Source: Mixophyes australis
Lineage: Eukaryota > Chordata > Amphibia > Anura > Limnodynastidae
DNA length: 64,000 nucleotides
Reading direction: 5' to 3'
Assembly (NCBI GenBank): GCA_036250195.1
Contig: JAVHZZ010000004.1
Location: 320,626,128-320,690,127, forward strand
Made by a program: the position numbers and the translations under genes
Shown: positions 22,751 through 34,650 of the stretch, one piece after another
How positions within the stretch are numbered: the first letter of the stretch is position 1
How the letters are laid out: each line of letters starts with the position of its first letter
Notes under the pieces: model-generated
The model's database searches: none
Told to the model about the DNA's origin: nothing
What the model saw: only the letters and a program-made list of their open reading frames with translations

Positions 22751-23062
22751 GGGCCTGATTCATTAAGGAAAGTAAGGCAAAATAAAGGAGTAAATTTTCT
22801 CTTGGATAAGCCATGTTGCAAACCAAGGGGTGCAAATACTTTATTTTTTGCACATAAGTTAAATACTGGGTGTTTTTTTTATGTATAACACAAATACTTG
22901 ATAGCTTTATTTGTACACTGAAATTTAAAGTAGATGTAGGACATGTCCTACCCCAACTATAAATATGTCCCCACATTTTAAATTTATATCCCCTTCAATG
23001 CAACATGGTTTTGCCAAAGTGCAAAGTTACTTCTTGTTTTGCTTTACTTTCCTGAATTACCA
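22751..23062. mobile_element. MITE family C, copy 2
   Basis: It begins gggcctgattcattaagga and ends with the inverted tttactttcctgaatta. The interior matches 13664-13986 and the half-copy at 36409-36519. An isolated right end of the same family is at 28888-28921. Confidence 0.8.
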
Positions 23063-23297
23063 ATAAAGGTTAATATGCAATACAGCTGGTGATTTGTGAC
23101 CACATAAAAAACAGAAATTAACCCTGCTTAAAGAAAGAGAACTGCAGCACATCAAAGACAACAATATGTTAATCCCAAATGTTTTAGATAAGAATGAAAT
23201 ATAAACAGTCTTTTTGCCCAAGAAGAATTTGGCTGATTGTTGACATTGTATTATTAACAGCCACACACATTCTTCCAAGTTATTAACATTTACAAGT

Positions 23298-23692
23298 TAA
23301 CCCGTGCATGATACTCATGCATTCTAGTCAAATCAAGCTACTTAAGGTGTTAAAAAGGTTCTTGTCATGCATTTGGGCCTAGCCCAGGCCTCCTCAGGGG
23401 AAGAGCGTTACATCCCGATGCAAGCGCCCTTTTTTAACGTGATTTTGTCCACATGTCACCACCTCATCATTTTTCTCCATCACCTCATCCTTCATCTTCA
23501 TCGCCACATCCTTCATCAAGCTACTTAAGGTGTTAAAAACTCCCCACTGTCCCCCCCGGCAACCACCAACCACTCCCAACTGTCACTTCTCCTTCAAGAA
23601 ATATATAGGTCAGTGTACAACTCTGCCCAGCAGGTGGCGCTGCAGCTTGGTTTTTTTTTCCCCACACACGCCACTAGGCATTTATATAGTAG
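23298..23692 (-). mobile_element. Possible Helitron/Helentron-type non-autonomous element
   Basis: On the minus strand the element starts 'tctactatataaatgcctag' (23692) and ends after a short perfect hairpin tgcatga-gta-tcatgca followed by cgggtta (about 23298-23318). The start resembles Helitron-type 5' ends with TC. A 24-base direct repeat 'caagctacttaaggtgttaa' occurs at about 23333 and 23516. No Rep/helicase is encoded and the 3' terminus is not a canonical CTRR, so the assignment is tentative. Confidence 0.35.
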
Positions 23693-23699
23693 ATACCAA

Positions 23700-24300
23700 C
23701 ATATTCTGTGAACACTGGATCAGATTTATTACAGTTCATATGAGTGGAATTATTTCTATCTTCTTTTTATCATTGGCCAACTTCTTTTGCTACTTTTTGT
23801 GAGAGCTGTCTAATAAGGACTTTATATTGTAGCGCTAAGAGGGGATTGGTGTATTTTTTATTATATTTAACTATTTCGATCACAGTGCACTGTGCTATCA
23901 ACATTTTCTATCAATGTTATTTATCCATTTGATTGTGTTTTTTATATTAATGCATTTTGTGTTTTAGCTGGCGCATTGCAGGCTATCAGCATCCATTTAT
24001 ATAACATTCTATTGTTACATAGTATGTTTACATGTTATTAATAAATATTTTCTATGGTTATTCGTGACCATTTTTCATGATTTATTACATGATGTGTTAT
24101 TCTAGTCATGATTAGCCTTTGAGGTTTTTAGCACTGCAATTCATTTTATTATATGTGGTGTTTTGTTTACAGGTCGTTTGCAGCCACTCTGTATATTGCA
24201 GAGGATGTGGTTTGTGGGATACGCACAGCAGGATATATGTTGATATCTGATGTTGTAGGTGTCTTTATGACTCAGAAGCTAGGGTGTGGGGGAGTCCAGC
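23700..24300. other. Unassigned sequence next to the Penelope-like element
   Basis: No gene was recognised. 'gtagcgctaagaggggattgg' near 23831 resembles leader motifs seen at 62.2 kb and may belong to a Penelope-type terminal region. Confidence 0.35.
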
Positions 24301-24304
24301 CCCC

Positions 24305-24790
24305 ATAGATAAGATGATACAGCAGAATTCAGTGCTTGAGTCAACACAATGGTAGTGGCTCTACAAGTGAGGTGGTTGACAGATGTTGGATAAAAGCTAT
24401 GTATTTATTCAGAACACATATACTACACATTTATGAGTGACTATGTGTCAATTAAAACAAATAATCAGATAAACAATAACTGTGAACGTTGAGTAAAGTC
24501 CATACAATTTGAAGCAGTCCACTATTGATCGATGTAGAAGGATCCCTAGCCCAATAGACGGCACTTGGTCAAACAATTGGAGAGGAGAAAAGTCAATAGA
24601 TGAAATAAGTAAGTGGATAGTCACAGATACTTGCGTTTAGTCCTTCCATATGTTGTCAGTGGTTGGCAAAGTGTAAATGAGACCGCATCTTGAGCGGTAT
24701 AAAGCAGCTGTATTCCAATGTTGATGCTGCAGTGAAGCGAGCTGGCGTGTGTTCCAGCTTGGAGTGCACAAGGCTGTTTCTGGAGGTGGA
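24305..24790. repeat. Left inverted repeat of the Penelope-like element
   Basis: About 490 bases matching the reverse complement of 28313-28805 with moderate divergence. Confidence 0.85.
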
Positions 24791-25610
24791 TATATAATGC
24801 ATATCTGACTCTAATTGGTTGGGTTAACTAAACTTTCGACACCTTTGCTCGGAAAGATAGCATTTTTGTCCATCATATGTTGTGTTTAATATTGTAATTC
24901 AGAATGGTATATCTGTCATCAGGATATTGTTGTGGATAGATACACTCTGTGCAACAAGATTCTCTTTACATCAGATGGTACAAAATTGCTATAAGGCTTG
25001 CCAATCTATATTAATAAGTGTATGCAATTGTTACACATGTGCATGAAACAGACTAAGTCAATTGGAAGTGTTACATTTCATGATTGTGATAGTGGAATAA
25101 CATCATACATAAAATTAATAAAAATTACACATTCCATGTTACAGATGAAGATCTAAGTGACAATAAATCACTCAATTTGATGATACATTGTGAATCATAA
25201 AACCTCTATGGCAAACTTTCTGCAATGTGCTAATGGATCGATATATATGTACCAATGAGGGTAGGGTATATATTATGTACTGAAATATAACCGTTAGGGT
25301 TTCTCCTATGTATAGTAGCTTCAATTGATGTATGGCAGTATAAATGGTAGGGGTGTGCACCGGCCACTTTTCGTGTTTTGGGTTTTGGGTTCTGATTAGC
25401 TTGAGGTTTTGGGTTCGGATTGGTTTTGCCAAAACACCCCACTAAAGGTTTTGGTTCTGATTTTGGGTTTTGGGCTCTGATTTTTTTTTAAAAAAGCATA
25501 AAAAGTGATAAAATCCATATTTTTTTTTTTTCACTCCTACACTATTATTAACCTCAATAAGATTCATTTCCACTAATTTCCAGTCTATTCTGAACACCTC
25601 ACAATATTGT

Positions 25611-26200
25611 TTATACTGCAGGAACAGTGAACGTAGTTAGATATTGCAGTACTAATTTTTTTATACTGCAGGAACAGTGAACGTAGTTAAATATTACAGT
25701 AGTATTTTTTTTATACTGCAGGAACAGTGAACGTAGTTAGATATTGCAGTAGAAATTCCTTTTTACTGCAGGAACAGTGAACGTAATTAGATATTGCAGT
25801 AGTATTTTTTTTATACTGCACGAACAGTGAACGTAGTTATATATTGCAGTAGAAATTCCTTTTTACTGCAGGAACAGTGAACGTAGTTAGATATTGCAGT
25901 AGTATTTTTTTATATTGCAGGAAAAGTGAACGTAGTTATATATTGCAGTGGAAATTCCTTTTTACTGCAGGAACAGTGAACATAGTTAGATATTACAGTA
26001 GAAATTCCTTTGTACTGCAGGAACAGTGAACGTAGTTAGATATTGCAGTAGTATTTTTTTTATACTGCAGGAACAGTGAACATAGTTATATCTTGCAGTA
26101 GAAATTCCTTTTTACTGCAGGAACAGTGAACGTAGTTAGATATTGCAGTAGAAATTCCTTTTTACTGCAGGAACAGTGAACGTATTTAGATATTGCAGTA
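25611..26200. repeat. Tandem array, about 50-bp unit, 12 copies
   Basis: The unit carries 'actgcaggaacagtgaacgt' followed by 'agttagatattgcagta' and a T-rich end. Copies occur near 25620, 25671, 25721, 25770, 25820, 25870, 25920, 25970, 26020, 26070, 26120 and 26170. There are no unique spacers, so it is a minisatellite and not a CRISPR. Confidence 0.9.
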
Positions 26201-26264
26201 CTAATTTTTTATACATTTTTTATAAAAAAAAAATATAATTTTTTTATAATTTTTTTATACCAAT

Positions 26265-26486
26265 GGACTTAGCAGGACAGAGCACAGGACACAGCACCAC
26301 TGGACTTAGCAGGACAGAGCACAGGACACAGCACCACTGGACTCAGCAGGACAGAGCACTGGACAAAGCACCACTGGACTCAGCAGGACAGAGCACAGGA
26401 CAAAGCACCACTGGACTCAGCAGGACAGAGCACAGGACAAAGCACCACTGGACTCAGCAGGACAGAGCACAGGACATAGCACCACT
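26265..26486. repeat. 37-bp minisatellite, six units
   Basis: 222 bases equal six units of 'ggactcagcaggacagagca' plus 'caggacaaagcaccact'. The same motif occurs irregularly at 39300-39600 in the hAT transposon, so it is a 5'-region marker of this hAT family. Confidence 0.9.
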
Positions 26487-27089
26487 AACAAAACCCAACC
26501 TCCCGCTTCCCTGATCAATGCCCGAGTGAAGATGGCGGCGGCAAGCTGGGAATTTATAGAATCCGAGTATCGCGAGATCCGACAGCGGGATTTGGACTCA
26601 TAGCCTCGTTTTCAGTTTTTCTCAGCGGCGGAAATACCCGAACAGTGCTCGGATCGCCCTCGGATCCGCACTGTTCTGGTGGGCTCGGATTGCGATAATC
26701 CGAGTCCGCTCATCCTTAATAAATGGTGGGGATTAGTAATTATATCTACGTGTTAATTATAGGGGAGGGATCACATGTTGATCCAAATCTTTGTTCATAC
26801 TGAGATGGAAGGTCACATAGGGATCATCAAGGAGTCTAAGAGTATCTATGTACTTCCGTGCGTTATGTTGTAGATATTATTATTGAGTCTCATCCCACTG
26901 CCTGTCAGCAGGGAGATAAACTTTGCGGACCAAGTACTCTACAGGACTTGAGATTCTCCAGTGTTTTCATGCTGAATACTTGTCAAGACCACCCGGCATC
27001 GCTGCCAAGTTTGGGATGGATTTGGGCATATACCAGGTGGTATGCCAGTAGATTACAGTCCTTGCCTGACTTCTCTAGCAGTGGGGCAT

Positions 27090-28371
27090 TAGAGACAGAT
27101 GCATCGTCAAAGTCTATGTTCATGCCTTCAGGACTTAACGTCCTGAGTTCGCTAATCCATTTGTGTTCCTCCCTACTGATTCTTTTAAGGAAATCACCTC
27201 CTCACCAATTCTTTTCTACTTTGGCAATGACTTTGAATCTGTGAAAATGAGCTATTGTTGTAATTGGTAATGAAATATATTTTCTTTTTTTAGCTCTGAG
27301 TTGGAAGGCATGTATTTGAATTTAAGTAATTCTGATCTGTCTCTTAGTGATGCTCGAGTGTATGATGATTCTACATTGTTAATCGGATATTGTTTGACCA
27401 GAAACTGTTTTTTAAGTATTTGTCCTTGTTCTTCAAAATGAGTGAATTGTGAACAGTTTCTCCATAGCCTAGTGAGTTGGCCATACACAATATTTTGAAG
27501 CCATTGTGGATGGTGGTTACTGGATGCTAAGATGTAGCTGTTTACATCAACAGATTTCTGGTACCTTTTTTTTTGTGAATTTGATTGTCTTGTATGAATA
27601 TTTGCAAACTGAGGATTCCACCGACCCCTTACTGTATTGTGTGGTGAAATTAAGACTGTACGGGTTATTATTTAGAGTGTAAATTAATTGAGTGAGAGAG
27701 GATTCCTCCTATCCCCATATTATGATTACATTGTCTATGTATCTATGCCAGAGGACCAGGTTGCCCCCACCGTGGAGTTGGACCAGATGTATTCATCCTC
27801 CCATCTGCTCATAAATAAGTTGGCATAGCTGGGGGCAAACTTGGTCCTCATGGCAGTTCCTCGTGTTTGTAGATAGTATGTTTTGTTGAACCAGAAGTAG
27901 TTATGTGTTAATATGAATCTGATGCTGTCCAGTATGAATTTCGCTTGTGGTCGGAGGGACAGGTCTCTGGACATGAAATATTTAATACTCTGTGATCCTT
28001 GTTCATGATCTATACCTGTGCATAAGGAAGTAACACCACTAGTTATTAACCAATAGTCCTTCCCCCCATTGTACATCTTGCAGAATGTTCAGAATATGTG
28101 ATGTGTCTTGAAGAAAATATTTTTGATCCTTTATTTATTTTTGTAGGAGAGTGTCTATATATTGTGAGAGGTTGGAGGTGATGGAGTTAATGCCTAATAC
28201 TATGGGCCTACCAGGGGGACGAGAGGCATTTTTGTGAACTTTGGGTGGGTAATAGAAAGCAGGTATAGTGGGGTATGCCATCAATCTGTGACGTAACTCA
28301 TTGGGGACCACGTCCATCTCCGGAAACAGCCACGTGCACTCCAAGCTGGAACGCACGCCATCTCGCTTCAC
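27090..28371 (-). pseudogene. Penelope-like reverse transcriptase-endonuclease (broken)
   Basis: Minus strand. First block 28371-28135 has FYYPPKVHKNASRPPGRPIV and SNLSQYIDTLLQK, typical of the Penelope RT N-terminal fingers. The second, 28076-27735, has FNKTYYLQTRGTAMRTKFAP and SYANLFMSRWE. It is followed by RYIDNVIIIW, where the catalytic YxDD reads YIDN, and then a stop. The frame resumes with NNNPYSLNF and HPQWLQNIVYGQLTRLWRNC (about 27530-27460), the RT thumb region. Near 27200-27100 REEHKWISELRTLSPEGMN corresponds to the C-terminal end of the GIY-YIG endonuclease. Frameshifts, stops and the missing N-terminus make it inactive. Confidence 0.85.
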
Positions 28372-28805
28372 GACAGCATCAACATTGGAATACAGCTGCT
28401 TTATACCGCTCGGGACGTGGTCTCATTTACACCTTGCTGACCACTGACTACAGATGGAAGGACTACATGCAAGTATCTGTGACTATCCATTTATTCATTG
28501 ACGTTTCTCTTTTCCGATTGTTTGAGCAAGTACCGTCTATTGGATTAGGGATCCTTATACATTGATCAATAGTGGACTGCTTCAAATTGTATGGACTTTT
28601 CTCAACTGTCACCGTTATTGTTTATCTGATTATTTGTTTATTTGTTTTGTTTTAATTGGCACATAATCTCTCATAAATGTGTGGTATATGTGTTCTGAAT
28701 GAATACATAGCTTTTATCCAACATCTGTCAACCACCTCACTTGTAGAGTCCCTACCATTGTGTTTACGCAAGCGCTGAATTCTGTTGTATCAACTCTGTA
28801 TATTG
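28313..28805. repeat. Right inverted repeat of the Penelope-like element
   Basis: Inverted counterpart of 24305-24790. Its inner edge (28313) overlaps the start of the RT frame. Confidence 0.85.
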
Positions 28806-28887
28806 CAGCTGCTTGACTATTAGGCTACATACGAGTAGTGTTTACATTTTATATTTTTTAAGGCATCATATCAAATGTTTTTTCATG

Positions 28888-28921
28888 TTTTGAAATTTAC
28901 TTTCCTGAATTAGGCCCAATG
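28888..28921. mobile_element. MITE family C, isolated right terminus
   Basis: 'tttactttcctgaattaggccc' matches the right end of the family-C MITEs. The rest of the element is not present. Confidence 0.5.
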
Positions 28922-29837
28922 TGTTTACTGAAAATGACATGGTGCATTACATGTATGCTATGTGGTGCGCCTATTACAATTTAATGCTTGCTACATCTGT
29001 GTACATCTGTATTGATGCTGTGGCTCCAAAATATAATGTAAGCAAATGGACTTGTCCACACACCTTCTAATAAGAGTTTGCTTCAGTTTTGTTTGCATCA
29101 ATTTCAACATTGTCTGTGTCGTTCAGAAGCATTAACCCTTAACCCTTGGTACAATATAATGGAGTTCTATGGCATCACTCATTAAATACATAGTACATGA
29201 TACTGCAGGTAAATGGTAAGAGCATGTTTAAAACCCGCTGCTACAAACAGGTCTTTCAACGCCCGTATGTTCAAGCCCTCACTTAAATAATAAGACCTTG
29301 ATTGATGATCTAAACTTTTACTAGTGATAATGGAACATTATTTACATTGCATGCTTTAAATATATATTATAGCAACTGGACATTAGAAAAAATAGTGCAT
29401 TAAATGCACATTATGACCATTAGCAATTAACCCTGCACCAATTTTCTTTATATAAATATTTTAAATGTTTTATATGGCCATACTTTATACATTATGTCTC
29501 AGACTCTTGACAAAGCTAATCAATACTGCACCATAGCGCTTTTCAGAAGGTTAGAAAACAGATACAAAGAAATATATTTATTAACATTGAAGTACATTTA
29601 AACTTTCTGAAGATGCAATTCAACTAAATATGCAGTTTGTGTTTTAAATCTAAATAGAAAGTCTTACATACATAATAGTATAGAAAACAATATCACATTG
29701 TAAGTAACATATTTCAATAAAATGTGTAAACATTTTAGAAAGTATTGTATTGCTCTTATAAAAGTTTAAATTACACAAATATCAATTAATCCCTTATCCT
29801 TAAAATAATGCAAAGTATAAAAGTAGTTATTAAAATG
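28922..29837. other. Unassigned AT-rich sequence
   Basis: Nothing recognisable. Confidence 0.4.
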
Positions 29838-30056
29838 TTTTGTTCAATTCCCCCCAGAATACCACCGTGGTAAACCCATTTCCGTTAATACAGTACTTTT
29901 AACATAGATTTCTGCTCGCGCTCAGAAATCTATGTTAAAAGCCGCCGTTGAAATTCCCGTATTAGTGGTAATTATGCGCTCTATTACTGTAATATCAGTA
30001 ATAATGTGCAGACTGCGTTACTTTTTACAATAACACGGCCAATTGAATTCCCCCAT
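29838..30056. mobile_element. Hairpin-bearing MITE-like element
   Basis: A compact non-coding block bounded by 'caattcccccc' and 'aattccccc'. It contains a 19-base perfect stem at about 29894-29940 (cttttaacatagatttctg and its complement, 8-base loop). Clear inverted termini were not found, so the class is uncertain. Confidence 0.5.
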
Positions 30057-30059
30057 AAG

Positions 30060-30924
30060 GTGTTGCATTTGATGGATACCTGCTGAGTATTATCTTAAAA
30101 TGATTCAAAATGCCGTGTAATTCATATCAATTCTTGATGTTTCTAAAAAGAAATCTCACAAGATGCTGCAGTTACTATTAATTTTCTAATACAGTATATT
30201 TTTCAATGTGAAAGTACCTTTTTGTTGGGTGTTAATGTATTGACAAATGATAAATTTATGGATTCCCTTTGGTACAGAAAATTAGAATTCTTAAGGGTAA
30301 TAGATTTGACTACATATTTGACATACAAGTTAGTTATGGATTGACTTGGCTTTCCAATGTATTGGGTCTGCTTAGCAAAAAAGATTTTAGATAATAATAT
30401 GTTTTCATGTATATGAAAAGATTTGACCTGGGCTATTGATATTTCCTTATTTTCTTTCTATAATTTAGGTAGTCCCTCCTATGTTCTTCATCTGACAAAA
30501 AGCTTTTTTTCTTAAGGATTTGATGTTCACTAGGTAGTAGTCCAACTTTTGGTTACCATTGTATCGACAATAGCTTGGTTCTGTTCTCAATTGAGTACTA
30601 AGTGTTTTTTTTTATAAATTTATGAGACTTTTGGCTTCATGTAGTACACTTTTCCATACATTGAAGGACTCATATTGAGAGGAACCTTTGAATCAAATCC
30701 ATTGTAAGTCATCAAATTATATTTGTTGACCGTTTTTTCTGTACAATACTATCTTTCTCTTCTAGGAGTTGTTTGGATTGCCTGTTCTTGAGATGGCATT
30801 ACTAAACAGAGGACAGCCGCTGCCCTTGGTAAACACAGGAGGTCCCTGACAATGTCTACCCTCCAGCAATAACTTTGAGAGATTTGGTAAATATGGAGGA
30901 TTTTAGCATGTCTTATCTCCCTAT
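30060..30924. other. Unassigned sequence
   Basis: No recognised gene. The minus strand has broken frames without identifiable motifs. Confidence 0.35.
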
Positions 30925-32465
30925 AATAAATAGACCTCATAATCTTTGAATTCAACTTTTAGATTCCACATTGCAGGGTGATTTAGGACGCAGGGTAGGG
31001 CAGGGGAAGAGGACAGAGGGAAGGAGATGAAATGGTAGTTGGGGAGTGGAAAGGAAGAGTTAGAGAGCACATTGATGAGAGTAAAAAGGTCAAGGGAGTG
31101 ACCAAGACAGTGGGTGGGGGGAAGAGGACCACTGAGTGAGGCCAATGGAGGAAGAAGAAGAAGAAGTTTGATGGAGGTAGGGTCAGTGGGGTTATCAATA
31201 GGAATGTTAAAATCACCTAGTATAATGGATGGGGAGGTCAGAGGAAAGGTAGAGGGAAGCCAGGCTGCAAAGTTGTCAAGAAAAAGGGAAGTGGGGCCAG
31301 GGTGAGAAGATGACTGAGACACAGTGGTGGATGAGGGGAAGAGATGTATTTAGTGGATTTTGAAGGAGGCGGAAGAGAAGGAAGACACAGTGGGAATGAC
31401 CCAAAATGTACAGTAAGCGGATAGGAGGAGGCCCAGTACACCTCCTGAACAGTCATCCGGTCTGGTGGAGTGGGTGAAAGAAAGCCCCCATGGGAGAGGG
31501 TGGTGGGGGTAACAGTGTTACGCCCACAAGAAGAGCGCCAGGTTATAGTGATAGCAAGAAGGTTAAGAGAGTTGGAGATAAAGAGGTCGTGGATAGAGGG
31601 CAGTTTATCGCGGATTGGATCTGGAGTTTCAGAGGTCAAAGGGGAAGGGGAACAAAGGAAGTGGGTAGATATGAATAAAACTGGCAGAGTTGCTGGAAAA
31701 CGTGTGAGTGTTGAAGATGGGGCGGGGAAGGGGAATAGGGGAGAGGATGGATATAGGACAGGAAAGAAGAGGCATGATGAGAGACCAGGAGAGGAGAAAA
31801 AGTGGAGGAGCGGAAAAGAAACAAGCACAAAAGAAACAGGAAGAGATATCAGAGTGTAGAGACAGAGGTGAGGAGCAGCAATAGGCAACCAGCAGTGAAT
31901 CAAACTAAATAATAGAACTAAATAAAAGACTAAATGAAAATGCAAAACAATAACAATTAGGTAATGTTATGGAGAGTACAAAACCAATGAGTGTCCATAG
32001 GTTCAGGCAGTTCTGGTATATTCTGGCAGTGGGGTTCTGGAAGAATCAGGCATAAGGGTGAGAATGCAGGAGAACAGGAGAGTCCAGGATTAAAGGGGAG
32101 CAATGAAAGTTCAGGGCCCAGTAGTAGATGAGGCTGGATGATGCAGTTAGCAGACTGTCAGATTCAGGAGACAGACAGGAGATCAGGAAGGCAGAGTGTG
32201 GAGGCCTAGTTGGTACCACAGTACCAAGGGTAAAGAGGAGGAGGGGGATCCAGAATGGCATCCAGTGCATTGTGCATTGGGCAGGATGCTTCAGGCTGGG
32301 TGAGATGAGGATTCAAAAGATGAGAGGAGCTGAGGTAAACAAAGGAGTTAGGTGCGGAGGAGGTAACTTGGGCCGGGCGGTGGTTGGACCAAAGCCATGG
32401 TCTGGAGTAAAGGCAGTAACCAAAGCATACAAAGCAGGAAGAAATATCCCAAGAGACAAAAATTT
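30925..32465 (-). pseudogene. L2-clade LINE endonuclease region
   Basis: Minus strand. The block near 31600-31530 reads KLPSIHDLFISNSLNLLAIT-TW, the start of an APE-type endonuclease of L2 LINEs. Near 31270-31130 SPSIILGDFNIPIDNPTDP and GHSLDLF give the GDFN and HTLD endonuclease motifs. The blocks are in different frames, and between them the protein is low-complexity Pro/Ser/Leu. No RT follows at the 30.9-kb side, so the copy is 3'-deleted. It is a 5'-part fragment, complementary to the RT-only L2 copy at 8117-9410. Sequence upstream to about 32465 (leader/5' UTR) is assigned by continuity only. Confidence 0.75.
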
Positions 32466-32474
32466 CCACTATAA

Positions 32475-34650
32475 AAAAATAACAACAAGCAGTCCAGCAT
32501 CAGCTAGGTCTCTTCTTTCAGCTAGATCCCGACACCTGCAATCTACACCCACAACACCTTCCTCATCAATATCCTCAGTAGCGAAAGGAGTTAGTCCTGC
32601 ATCCTGCAGTTGCTAAGGCTAGATGACTCCTCCACTATCCTGGATTCCTCAGAAAAAAATTTAAGAGTCAGTCCCACTGCTGCTGCTGCTGCTGCAGGGG
32701 GAAATCTTCATCCCAGAAGCAGACCAAGAAGAAGACTTCTAGTAGTTTACAACAACTGAAATTAAACAATCGTTTGCAAGAGGAAGCAAGTATGAAAGCT
32801 GTCACCCAGTCGCAAAGCGGATCACAAACGCCATGGCGACAATGCTAGTATTAGATCTGGGTCCAATATCCACTATTAATGCAGCTGGTTTTAGACAGTT
32901 AGTTGAGGTCTTGTATCCCCGTTGCCAAATTCCATCACAACACCATTTTACTAAAAAAGATATTCCTCACTGCTACCAGAAGGTTCATAAAAATGTAATT
33001 ATTGGGCTACAAAATGCCATTCTACCCACTGTACATTTAACCACAGATATGTGGACAAGCGGAACTGGGCAAACTAAAGATTATATGACTGTGATACCCC
33101 ACTGGGTTGGTGATTCGCCTTCACCAGCAGCAACAGCAGCAGCATGTACCCAAGAATGTCCCATTTTTCAGAGGCAGGCTACTCTGTGCATCACCGGCTT
33201 CACTAACAGGCATACAGCTGACAATCTGCTACAAAAACTAAGGCATGTCTTTGCAACATGGCTTATCCCGCTTGGACTCTCCTCAGGATATGTCATTTCT
33301 GATAACGTCACCAATATTGTGAGAGCATTACAGCTTTGTGAATTTCATCACATTCCTTGTTTTGCTCACACAATACACTTGGTGGTGCAAAGCTTTTTTA
33401 AAAATGACAGGGACGTGCAGGAGATGCTATGTGTGGCCCGTAAAATATCTGGACATTTCCGGCATTCGGCAACAGCATGTAGAAGATTGCAGCAGCTACA
33501 AGAGCAATTTATTTTGCTCTGCCACCAACTGAAGTAAGAGGTGGTGACATGGTGGAATTCCACCCTGTATATGCTTCTGAGGATGGAGGAACAGCAAAAG
33601 CCATCCACGCTTACTCCACAAGCCAAGACATTGGGAAGGGAGGGGGAATGTATTTTACTCAAGCACAGTGGAGAATACTTTCTCTGTTGTGCAAGGTGCT
33701 GAAACCATTAGAAGTAGTAACCTGTGAAGTGAGTTCAGACACTGCTAGCTTGAGGCAGGTGATTCCTTTAATTAGACTTTTGGAAAAGCAGCTTGAGAAA
33801 CTGATGGATGAGATTAAACAAAGCAATTGCTCTAAGTATGCTGATATTGTAGATCAAGTGCTTTATTCGCTTTGCCAGGATCCAAGAGTTATCAAAATCT
33901 TGAAATCGGATCACTACATTTTGGCAACTGTGCTTGATCCTAGGTTTAAAAGCTATGTCTTCTCTTTGTTTCCAACTGACCCAGATCTGAAGAGATGCAA
34001 GGAGCTCCTCGTGTGCAAGATGACAGCTCAAGTGTTATGTGACAGGACGGCATCTCCTCCTTCAGTTTCTCACTCAACTGCAGCTAGGAAAAAACTTAGC
34101 TTTCCAAAGAGACCCAAGGATGATGGAGATGACTCAGCACAACATTTTGACATCTGGTCTGGTGTAAAAAAATTTACCAAAAACGTGACACCTCTGCCGT
34201 AACTCCACCTGATCCTACTATCAACATCCAAAGGATGGTGGAGGATTATTTTCACGACAGCATAGAAATAGACACATCACACAGTGTCTTTACATACTGG
34301 GAGGGAATTTGAAGACTCATGTACCAACTCGCTTTGCACTGCCTAAGCTGCCCACCCTTCAGTGTGTACTCAGAAGGAGTTTTCAGCACAGCCGGGAACC
34401 TTGTCAGTGATCGGCGTAGGAAGCTACTTCCTAATAATGTGGAATAGATGATGTTCATAAAATTTAACTACAATTTCTACAAGGATGGCCTTTTTCCGCC
34501 AATTACATCAAAATACAGAGACTTCTGTAATGGTGGATTCCAGCGGTGATGAATTAATAGTGTGTGAGGATGATGTACACACTGATGAGAGTGAGGACGA
34601 GGCTGAGGATGATGACAACAACATCTTGCTACAGTATAATTCATTTACAG
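32475..34650 (+). pseudogene. hAT transposase (decayed, plus strand)
   Basis: It parallels the hAT transposase at 36873-39254 for most of its length. From 32820: AKRITNAMATMLVLD, VHLTTDMWTSGTGQTKDY (first catalytic Asp region), VISDNVTNIVRAL, CFAHTIHLVVQ, then a stop (about 33536) just before the EVVT-WNSTLYML block. After a frameshift come EVSSDTASLRQVIPLIRLL and LDPRFKSYVFSLFP. The C-terminal dimerisation block (CPPFSVYSEGVFSTAGNLVS then RRRKLLPNNVE) follows after several further stops, with SER changed to SEG. Upstream, 32475-32820 is a degenerate N-terminal region. The element's left end is missing, abutting the L2 fragment. Confidence 0.85.

Larger units (their letters stand above)
25348..26718 (-). 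mobile_element. Non-autonomous hAT element nested in the Penelope-like element
   Basis: Flanked by the identical octamer ATAAATGG at 25340-25347 and 26719-26726. Ends are taggggtgtgcac and the inverse gctcatcctta. The right 200 bases (ccctgatcaatgcccgagtg through gtccgctcatcctta) match the 5' terminal region of the hAT transposon ending at 39773. This copy is therefore an internally deleted relative, read on the minus strand. The interior holds two tandem arrays. No transposase. Confidence 0.9.
24305..28805 (-). mobile_element. Penelope-like element with inverted terminal repeats, split by a hAT insertion
   Basis: The sequence 24305-24790 recurs inverted at 28313-28805 (for example gaattca-gcttgag, caaccacctcacttgta, tccatacaatttgaagcag, gcactccaagctgga). 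Between them, on the minus strand, lie Penelope-type RT (28371 to about 27490) and the end of a GIY-YIG-type endonuclease region (about 27230-27090). A hAT MITE has inserted at 25348-26718. Inverted flanking repeats of this kind are known for Penelope-like elements. The ORF begins at the repeat edge, so the N-terminal part is missing. Confidence 0.8.

Noticed and set aside
25611..26200. Regular repeats that could suggest a CRISPR array
   Set aside because: Units are about 50 bp and adjoin each other with T-rich variable ends. There are no unique spacers and no cas genes, and the array lies inside a hAT element of a eukaryotic genome.
26263..26514. 83-residue repetitive open frame
   Set aside because: The frame is a product of the 37-bp minisatellite. 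Because 37 is not a multiple of three and the translation only cycles the unit, it is not a gene.
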